From Gentiana macrophylla (Eukaryota > Streptophyta > Magnoliopsida > Gentianales > Gentianaceae): a stretch of DNA of 64,000 nucleotides. The translations under genes and the position numbers were made by a program. Positions 33,116-42,575 of this stretch are shown piece after piece. Under the pieces are notes generated by a model. It was given only the letters and a program-made list of their open reading frames with translations, made no database searches and was not told the origin of the DNA. The number at the start of each line of letters is the position of its first letter. Within the stretch, counting starts at the first letter, position 1. Location: NCBI GenBank assembly GCA_026214975.1, contig JAOBSW010000746.1:1-64000 (forward strand), given 5' to 3'.

Positions 33116-36018
33116 AATCGGTGTTTTGTTGAATCTAATTGAATTAATTTTTCTATTTTGTTACGTTTTATTTGTTTTTATTTTATTTCAATAAAAGTAG
33201 CGTGAAATAAATCGAGAGTTTTTATTTTTGCCGTGTTTCGATAACCGTTGGGTTAAGAATGTGCAAAGTTTTTTACTCGATTTGTGAAACGTGAACTATA
33301 TGTTTGTTTGTATCTAGTCTAACCTACGTGCTTTAATTTGATGTAGGCGCTCTGTGATATTTGATGTATGATCTCTTAAGAAATTAGGGTTTCTTTGTGT
33401 TTCTGCGTTTTTATGCAAATTCGATCGTTGGGCGAAAGCGTGCAGTTTATTGGGCGCCCGCCCGATCCTAACTATGCGAGTAAAGCAGCGTCCGGTTTGT
33501 TGGGACTTCGTCCGTTCAAAAACATGACTCGGCTGCATTCGTTTTCAAGAACCAGACGGACGTCCATATATCTAAACGCCCGTCCGGCTCGCATAAGTTT
33601 TAAGCGCCCGTCTGCATTAGTGAACGCCGATCCAGGTTCGATTTCTTCTCAATTTGATTTTTAATGCTTTATTTGATATGGATACTTTAATTTGAGCTTA
33701 GCGTGGCTACTTATTTTCACGTAGATGTTACGAACTTATATGTTTTTACCTTTCCATCTATGAATCCATGTAAGATAATTGATCAATTCCTTATATATGA
33801 TTCATCTCAGGCATGTTATAATTCTTGTCGGTTCTAAATGCGCTATAAGCGGTCTTATTGTTATTTAGTAGCTAATGTCGGTTTTCGTATGCTACATATC
33901 GTTATGATGAATCTTGTTAGCTTTTAAGACTTACGTGCTTCCTTTGTTTTTTATAGTTCATATGGGTAGCTATCGTCGGTTTTCCGTATGCTACGTCCGA
34001 TCCATATGAGTTATATACATTTAGTATAGCTAGCGTTGGTTTCCATAATGCTATCACTTTTGTGAGTCTTAAAGCGCGTCACACACTTCATGTAATGAAA
34101 AACGACTTTATCGTTTATCGTAACTTGTCATTATTTGGTAGGCGTTTATTATATACATGTCATGTTGCTAATGAGTGGGCTAGTTTTCTTTCTTGTATTT
34201 TCTTTTATTTTTGCATATCATATAGATGCATATCATGTAGTTGCATGTCATCTAGTTGCATTGTTTTTCTATTGTTCTTTTATTTTTCTTGGCGTAGTTA
34301 GCGCCGGTTTCGTAATACTACCTCGTTTTTTTCCATGATAGTTCTTGTTGGTTCTCCATATGCCATCATTATTTTATTGCATATCATGTAGATTGCATCG
34401 TAATATATTTTCATATAGTGCACCTAGCCTACTATTTTGTAATATTCCATGTATATGTTCCATCTACTGGATGAGCTAAAAATCGAAAAATCTTTCGACT
34501 TCTTTTCCATGTATAATCCTCTATCATTATTAGTTGGAGTTTGATGTTTCGTTTGCACATGTGGTCTATATTATTCTACAAGCTTCGTGGCTTTATTCTT
34601 AGATGTCCTGAGTTTAAGTGTTGATCTTTCATCATCGAGCTATTATTCCTTTTTGTGCTTATATCAAACTTCCATATTTAGGCGTTTGATGTTCTGTACT
34701 TTCCCTGTTTGATTTTTCCATCTGAAGCGATTCTATTTTGTGCTTTGTATGTTCTATCCCCCTGCCCCGAGGTATTTCTTTGTTTTTCATGAAGTGCAGG
34801 GTGTTTGCATTAGCTTTTGTGAGTTTTAGGCGGTGTCGCTTTTGGGTGGATGGTCCACGGGTCTACTGATATCTTCGAGCATTTTTGGATCGGAGGCAGC
34901 GTCCGTCCGCAGGTGTTCCCCTTTCGGCATACAATCGGCTAAGTTTTCTTTTCTTTTATTACGCACAACATGAGGACATGTTGTTATTTAAGTGTGGGGA
35001 GGGGAATGATCGCTATGTATCTACCATTTGCTTAATATATATGATGTTTTACATGCAAAATAGGGGCTTAATTTTTCAAAATTTTTCGACACTTTTGTTT
35101 TTGTTTTGTCCAGTAGGCAATACACGTTTTTGTTCGGTTTGTTATAGTCATTGATCTGTGTATACCATATTTTTAGTGAGTTAGTTGTTTCACCAAGATT
35201 TATTTTCCACGTGCCATAGTAAATGATGAGCTATTTATAAAGTTATACCCCTTTTGGACGAGTGATTTTGATTGTCTTATAAGTCATGTGCTTAGTGCTA
35301 CGTTTATATCTCGCGAATTATGATAGTTTGTATTCAGTTCCGAGTATGTTATATTGTGAATATCTAGACGTTTGAATGTGATAAGTACCACGTGACTTAT
35401 TGTCAAATGAAAAAGTTGAAAAGTATGAAAAAATTGGGTGTGTCGAAAGCTAGTCGATGATTTGAGTGAGGTAGGGTTTACCACGTAAGTCCTATACCAC
35501 TATGATGACTAAAAGCTCACGGCATGTTAGGAAAAAGCTGCCTTATGATTGGAGTAAGGTAGGGATTATCTCGAAATGTCCTATTCTCGCTATGAGGGCA
35601 AAAGCTCACCCTAATGTGTGTTTAAAGTGAATGAATTCAATCAACTTAAGATATGTTATGAAATGAATAAGGCTAAGTTATAGTCTATCTTATCCCAGTA
35701 GAGACTGATAGATATGCTGTAGGGATTGTCCTCTGAGTATTTCGGAAAGGCCCTAGATTCATTCGATCATTCTTTTCGGGATATGTCACGTTTGTAGGGT
35801 GCATCTTATGAGTGTCACTTATTACTAGTCTACGAGGGGTATTAGCTAGTTTTACTTTGAGTTCCTCAAGTTTGGGTTTAGTGGAAGTTTTCTATGGCTA
35901 TGCACACACACGATGGTGAACTTCTAATTTATTGACTGTGTGGTATATGTGTTGAGGTGTCTATATTCTTTCCGAGCCTTTATCTTGTTTTGTTTTGCTC
36001 GGGACGAGCAAAGTTTAA
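33116..36018 (+). other. Element E internal region, non-coding with dispersed short repeats
   Basis: No retroviral-type domain is seen; the 89-codon frame at 33,395-33,664 has no motif. The region holds GCGTCC/CGCCCGTCC words at 33,450-33,630. A series of related phrases near GCTATCGTCGGTTTTCCGTA at about 33,820-34,360 alternates with TATG/CTA words. A direct duplication of about 100 bp lies at 35,450-35,610 (GAGTAAGGTAGGG, GTCCTAT, AAAAGCTCAC). A hairpin (35,994-36,012) precedes the purine tract. D has the same arrangement reversed. Confidence 0.75.
35994..36012 (+). other. Hairpin before the polypurine tract of E
   Basis: TTTGCTCG-GGA-CGAGCAAA is a perfect 8-bp stem with a 3-nt loop, 6 nt before GTGTGGGGGAG. 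The same hairpin is in D at 60,258-60,276. Confidence 0.8.
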
Positions 36019-36030
36019 GTGTGGGGGAGT
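36019..36030 (+). other. Polypurine tract of element E
   Basis: GTGTGGGGGAGT lies directly before the 3' LTR start TGTTAAGG. Confidence 0.8.
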
Positions 36031-37783
36031 TGTTAAGGGTGAAATTTATGGTTTATTCTACGTTATTTCCGTAACAATATCCTTCGTATCTTTATGGTTT
36101 TTATATAAAATCATTGGTTTTATCTAAATATTGAGCAAAAGAGTTTAAGAAGTGTCTAAGTGCAAAACCGCGCTAATTATGTGATTTTATCGATAAATAT
36201 CGTTATCTCCGTGATATTACGTTTTGCATGTCTTTATCGTGATTTTAGGTGCCTAAATATGTCTTGTGAAGGATGGAACGAGCTTGAATGAAGATCTGAA
36301 TGAAGGCAAGGGAAGAGATGAGAAAGAAATTGATGGTTTGAGAGAGTGAATCGTGGCGTCGCAAGCGACGAACGCGGCGTCCACCATGCATCGACCTTGA
36401 ACGGCGTTCGATATCTAAACCGGCGTCCAGGAGGCAGAATTTACATCAGAGAGTTCAGACTGTGAGTAGACTGGCGTCCACTCTTCCGTCCAAGATCCGG
36501 ACGGGCGTTCGGATTGTAGAACGGGCGTTCAGCACCGCCATACTCACAACCGACTTAATCTTCTATTTAAGCAGCGCATAATTGCAACCCTAAATCATAC
36601 AATACAACGCAGCAGCTCTTGAGGAACCCTAAAGTCGATCATGAGAGCAGCAGCCGGCCGGCTGAGCTTCATTCTTGGCCGGCCGGTGGTGGTTAGATTA
36701 GGTTTCTTTTTTTTTTTTTCGTTTTCCTTCCTTCTTGTTCGACTAGAGCTTGAAATTTGAGGCAACCATGAACACTGACTTTGTGAAGCTTTTTCAGCAA
36801 ACACTCTTGATTTCTTATTCATGGATATTTTGTAAGTTTTAATTTAATTGTTTCGTTTCCTATGTTTAATTTGTTAATTGCATATAAATCGAAAGATGAT
36901 TGCATGATTTGATTTCTACCGTATGACGAGAGTCGGTGTAGTTTAGATCACCGTAGGAAAGTTTGGATTTTTAATCTACATATAACGAGAGTTCGTAGGT
37001 TAAATTTCTAGGTTTACGAGAGAACCACAATTTGAATTAGAACCGATGCAAAATTATCCTAGGGAGAAGTCGAGTATCATTATCACCAGAAAGATGAGAT
37101 TTTTCATGTGTTTATTTTATCGAGTTAACTTGTTCTACTTCATGTTTATATGCCGTATGTTAATCGAATTTAGATAACGAAAGTTAATAGATTCATTAGA
37201 TTGTCGTGAGGGAGATTGACAATTATTATTCCAACAAACGGAAGTTGAGGGATAATGTTGTTAGATTAGGATTTCATCCATATCTTTGATTTGTATCGAT
37301 ATTAGTTAAGACCGGAAGGTAAACTAATGAATGGCGTGATAAATCGGAAGAGGAAACGCTCCTTTAGATAAGATAATAATCCAAGATAACTTGTGAATGA
37401 ATATGTGTTAATTTTATTTCTTTCGGTGAGGTGATGGTTGTTGGGAAGAGGTTGATCATGGTTCGTTTATGGTTGTTCAGTAGATAGATTTACCGCTTCC
37501 GTAGATGTAGTTTTATTTATGTTTTTATTGCTTTTATCCTTCCTGGCTTTGGATTAACAATCCTCTGTCCGATTTACTTTTTATTTTAGTTTAGGTTTAG
37601 GATTAGTTAATAAAGAGGAATTAATGAAGTTAGATTCGATGACCCAATTCCCGAGGATCGATACCGTACTTATCCAACTTTACTAGCAACTACCCGGTAT
37701 TCGGCCGGTTAGGAGGTAGTTTTGCATGGTAGTATAGGATTATAAATTTTCTTTTGTTTTAATGATGCAAAATCTCCCCAACA
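36031..37783 (+). repeat. Element E 3' LTR
   Basis: 1,753 bp. It keeps intact CTG/CAG words where the 5' LTR shows CG or shifted bases, so it may be the more accurate copy. A short T-run is at about 36,707. Confidence 0.9.
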
Positions 37784-39145
37784 TATCGAGCTTTATATTG
37801 AAATATTGAGCAAATGAGTTTTAGAGGTATTAAAGTGCAAAATCGAGCTAATTATGTGATTTTATTGGATAAATATCTTTAGATGTAAGATGTTACATTT
37901 TGCATGTTTTTATCGTGATGTAGGTACGCTTGCATGAGGTGAAAGGAGCTTAAAAGATGTTCAAGTGATGATTTGCATGGAAGGAAAGAGATAGAGATGA
38001 AGTTGGAATGAAGATCAAGATGAATTTGGAAGAAAAGGTGAACTAAGCGTCAGAGTGGGTGGCGTCCAAATAAGTGGATCAAGGCGTCAGGAGGAGTTTT
38101 TGATTGAGAGAGTTTGGACGCCATAGTGAACAGCGTCAGAGGCACCAGATCAAGGCGTCGAAAGTCGACGGGCGTCCTTAAGCCGACATAGCAAAGCGAC
38201 CGCCTTACTTTTCTATAAATACTAGCGATTTCAACCCTAAGACACACATTATTGAGACCTATTGATACACAATCATTCAGAGAGAAACTCCTAGCTGACC
38301 CCCTTTTGGGGAGGCTGGGGTTGCGGATTAGTTAGAGTTTTGTTTTCGTTTTCTATTCTTGTTCGATTCATGGTGTCGTCTTGAAGTCGTGAACTTGGAG
38401 CATCCATGGGAAACTTTTCAAAGAGCGTTTTATTTCTTCCTTTGGATATTTTGTGAGTTTAATTTAAAGTTTGTTTCTTTCCTTTGATTATTTGTTTATG
38501 CAATCGATATCGGAAGATGTATTGCTATTTGATGTTTACCGTATGATGGAAATCGGTGTAAACCTTAGATCACCATAGGAAAGATTAGACTTTTAACCTT
38601 GACATAACGGAAGTTGATAGGTTAGATCTCAGGTTGTTAGATCTAATAAATCTTGCACCTTGTTTTGAGAGCGTTAATCTCTATAGATCGGAAGATGATG
38701 ATGAGATTGATAGATGGATTACTTACGGAAGTAGGAATTCATACCTTTGATTAGGTGAACCACAACTTTGATTGAATCATCATAAGATAATCTAAGGAAG
38801 AATTAAGGGTTGCGGGATGGTGGATCATGTTTGTTCTATGTTGATTCGCTTCGGTCATCATCATGATAGTTAGTTTTATTGTTTTCTTAGTTGTAGTTTT
38901 ATTTTATTTTCTTTTGTTCGCAACGATATTTTCCTGGCTTTGGAGTGACAATCCTCTGTCGATTTATTTTCCGTTTAGTTTAGGTTTAGGAATAATTGTA
39001 TCAACCTTAGGAGAATTAATGAACTAGATACCCGATTCCATGTGACCGACTCGGTATTAATCGCTATACTACGATCCCTACACTTGGGGAATACCGGATT
39101 TATAAATTTATTACTTGTTTGTTTTGTTAGATAAAATCCGTGACA
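37784..39145 (+). repeat. Element F solo LTR, right part
   Basis: F resumes after E with TATCGAGC. GCGTC/GGGCGTCC words cluster at 38,048-38,177 and the TATA box is at 38,214. It ends TGACA before GTGAC. Confidence 0.8.
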
Positions 39146-39150
39146 GTGAC

Positions 39151-42100
39151 ATATAGGTATGTCACTAATGTCATTCGTGTCAAACGAAAGACGAACTTAG
39201 TTTGATCAAAGGTCATTTCGGACTTTGAAATTCTTCTAGTGAATTTTGAGTGTGTAGTGTGTACACGAGTAATTTTCTAATTGAAAAATCAGAAAATCAT
39301 GAAGTGTTACTAGTTGGATGATATTTGGAATCGATGAACTAGTGGGAGCTTTATTTTTTGTTGTTTTTTTAGAACATTAGAAAAGTGTAATTGACTACAC
39401 ACGTAACCGTTCTAATTGAAAAACCGGAAAGTCATGAAATGTCGCTAGTTGGACGATATTTGGAATCGATGAACTAGTGGGAGTTCTATGATTTGTTGTT
39501 TTTCTGGAAATATTGGAACTATGAGATTTTTTTCTAAATCGAAAAAATCGGAAAATCATATATAAAGTATTGCTCGTTAGACGGTATTTGGAACCGATAA
39601 ACTAGTGGGAGCTTTAATATGATTTGTTGTTTTTTCCGTATATTAGACAATCCGAGAAGTCCCGACGAGTAACACTCGAAATAGACATCCCACGGTTCAA
39701 GAGTAGTGTCTACTCAAGCGAACATTTGGTTCAAAAGCGTTTCCATTCACGGAAAGTCAAGAATGGGAGAATATGTCTAAAAGTGTTAGTCATCTAAACT
39801 AAGAAAATTTTAAGGTTGAACGAAAATTAATTAAATCGAAAATCATAGGATAAGGGCGGTGATTTTGGATCACCAACCTATGAATCCTTGGCGATTTTCT
39901 CGAGCTAAGTTCTTTGGCGAGAACAAGGTAGCAAAGTGCATTTAACGATTAAATGAGTAAACAACGGGCGATTAATTTTAGCTAGAATAGTGGGAGTGAT
40001 ATAAGGAAATGAATCTCGGATTCAATCCTTGGATATCGTGGAAAAATTATTTTTATGCTTAAGATTCGTTGGAGCGAATGGATTTACCTTCTATTCGATG
40101 ATTTGTTTGTCGTATAGAAAGTGAATATACAATTTGTAGTACGAATCCAAGACTCGGACTTTTGTTTGATAAAGTCAAAACCACTTAGAATCTTTGAAAT
40201 ATGTATATAAAACACATCTTAAGAATCGTTAAAAGCAATTGGTTTCTATATTTAGATAAACGCTTCTTCATATTCCATAGTTAGTGCATAGTCCCTAAAA
40301 GACAAGACTCAAGACTCGGCTCAGGGTGATTCCTTTCTCGATCCGTTAGATTGTCTCAAAGGTTCAATGACTAAGTTTCCTTTCAATCGGGAAAGGATAA
40401 TGGTTATAAAAAGTAACATAGCTTGTTCATGACGAACTTGAGTCCGATGAAAGATACAAGCTAGTAGGAGCTTCCGAGTAGTGACTTCTTGTCTAATAAC
40501 TATTCAAACACTCCGGAAAGTTTATCCAAAATATTTTGAGGTTTCTCTGTTTTCAAGAGAGATAGAGTATTCTATACTCGGAATAGGCCATTCATAGTCC
40601 TCGAGGCCGATGCTCTCATTTGCCTCATTGTGACATGTTCTCACTAAGTGAGAAACCGTTAAATTGCCTTACATAGTTTTAGATGTGCTACAATACACTG
40701 CTTAACTCAATAAAGATATTGGAAGCGAAATAACGGTTTACATTGAAATGTAAGACCGAGAAGTCTACCTAGAATATGCTTTGGAATTTACGGATAAGGT
40801 GTGGATTCGGTTCACCCCACTTCCATAAATATAAGCGTTTAGCACACGGTGCTTGAAGGTAAGACTGGTAATTTCGTGCATCCGTTCGGTCAATGACCAT
40901 TCGTGATATATCTTTTTAAGCTATTGAGTATAAAGGTTAGATATAGGATTCTTGAAATCGGGAAGGGACGACAGTTATATTGTTGCATCCTTTCTGATAG
41001 CATCCATGATCAGAAAAACCTTGAACCTTGAAATACGTTTACTCAAGGTAGTTACTAATCGATTAAAATCAGACCACATCCAACATCGGTTGTTGGTGAT
41101 AACACTAAATACTACTAAACTAGATCGAATTTGATCCACCCGAGAATGTAATGGGAGTATTGTTTATCCATTACCCATTCGCGCTCTGCGGACTTTGTAC
41201 TCACGAGGATCGATTGATGACCTATGGCTCTTTTGTGAGAAAGATAGGATTACGATAATAGAGGTTGGTTTAATAGCCATAACCACTGTGAATGGAGTTC
41301 GGTACTCGATTCTGTTCATGCTCTTGTGGAACCACTGAGCGCCTCGAGCCCAGATGGGAGTAATTGGATATACATGGAAAAGAGTAGAATGAATAGGAAA
41401 GTTTATCTTTCAAAGCAAAGATTGAGTGGTCTAGGGTAATTTCTCGAGAAGTAGAGAGTTAATCGGACCTTGAACTCTCTTACCACTTAGTATTGCATGA
41501 TTTCGTTCTAAAGCGAGAAAATAGGGTGATTCACGAGACTTTCTTGCCAAACAAACGGAGTCTGGATTCATTCGGAACAAAGGTAATGCCTTATGAACTC
41601 ATGACGGGATGACCATCAAGGCTTATGTCCTTTGTGGATAAAAAGCAAACCTCTCGGTCATTGGAAGTCATATATTTCTATAATATGTGGATTTGACCGA
41701 ATATTGATAAGTCTTTTGTAGACTGGATATCAATTTTAGTCTGATGAGTGAATATATACATATATTAGTGTTTGTGAAGGATAACTTTGCACAGTTGGAA
41801 TCAACATGGGTGTGTTATCCGAAGTCGAATCGACAATACCACAATTTCTCGCAATGTAGAGATTTGGACAACATTCTTAAGAGTTTGACTCGGTGAATTC
41901 ATTAGAATCAGTCAATGGTTTCCCATCCATCTTATTAGTTAAGATGATGCATCTGTGTATGCAACATTCAACGAGGAAGTTCTACCCTATGCCTCAGGAA
42001 TGACTCTCTAAATCTTTGGATCAAGAGAAATGGGATAGATTCTCTTTCTAGTAAGAGATGGTCGAGGTTATTGAGCGTCAACTTTGATCGAATCTTAGAT

Positions 42101-42560
42101 TCGGCGGTTACCAAAGCAAATTTAGTATGTCCTTTAGTATCTTGAGAGAACGAGGAGCAATATGCGGATATATTCATGTGTGAACTTGATATGTGTGTGA
42201 TACAGCGATTTTGACTTTAAGTCGATTGAGGATGATTGTTAAGTCGATCTCGGGCTCAGTGTTTACTCGCACCACATGATTAGATGGACCGGTAACGTTT
42301 CGATTCTACGGATCGTCTCGAGCCGACAACCTGACTAATCATTAAGACCCATGACATTTAGATGTAGGTGCTCCCCGAGTCAATGACCTATCCTACGACG
42401 GCATACTCGGAGTGTACTTTGGAATCTGAAATGGTTATGATATGCTTAATGGGTACTAGAATACGGGATGAGTCTCCATTGCTTTAGAGCAAGTGGGAGA
42501 TGTAGTTTGTTGTATTTTAAATAATAGGGTGTGCTCTAAAACAATTAATCACATGCTTTC
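39151..42560 (+). other. Element B internal region, 3' segment, no recognisable gene
   Basis: About 3.4 kb without a frame of more than about 70 codons and without a copia domain I could recognise. A weak trace (PYELMTG near 41,590) resembles the copia integrase-RT linker but is too short to call. A copy of the GACCTATCCTACGACGGCA segment lies at 42,382. Two purine-rich words, GCAAGTGGGAGAT at about 42,490 and 42,563, precede the LTR; only the second abuts it. Confidence 0.55.
39276..39640 (+). repeat. Three imperfect direct repeats of about 120-135 bp in B
   Basis: Copies start at about 39,276, 39,411 and 39,533. Each contains TCTAA-TGAAAAA, GATATTTGGAATCGAT or a variant, AACTAGTGGGAG and TTTGTTGTTTTT in that order. 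Confidence 0.8.
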
Positions 42561-42575
42561 GTGCAAGTGGGAGAT

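Larger units (their letters stand above)
31362..37783 (+). mobile_element. Element E: non-coding Ty3/gypsy-type LTR retrotransposon (LARD-like)
   Basis: Two LTRs of 1.73-1.75 kb flank a 2.9-kb internal region. The primer site TGGCGCCGTTGCCGGG at 33,100 and the purine tract GTGTGGGGGAG at 36,019 are typical of plant Tat/Athila-type Ty3/gypsy elements. No gag or pol motif is found in the internal region. With long LTRs and a sizeable non-coding interior it fits the LARD class, mobilised in trans. The flanks GAAAT and TATCG do not form a target-site duplication. Element D is a relative in opposite orientation. Confidence 0.85.
31272..39145 (+). mobile_element. Element F: solo LTR split by element E
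   Basis: F starts TGTTAAGGGTG and ends CCGTGACA, with GTGAC on both sides (31,267-31,271; 39,146-39,150). Without E it is 31,272-31,361 plus 37,784-39,145, about 1,452 bp, near the LTR length of D (1,487 bp). Its sequence resembles D's LTR, including ATTGAGCAAATGAGTTTT. A TATA box TATAAATA lies at about 38,214. It is a complete LTR with no internal region, so it arose by LTR-LTR recombination. Confidence 0.85.

Noticed and set aside
33395..33664. 89-codon frame in E's interior
   Set aside because: No domain. It lies in the GCGTCC repeat region, and the opposite strand also has an open frame.
41575..41700. Possible copia integrase-RT linker (PYELMTG) in B
   Set aside because: The match is seven residues with a stop directly after; neighbouring sequence shows no other copia motif.
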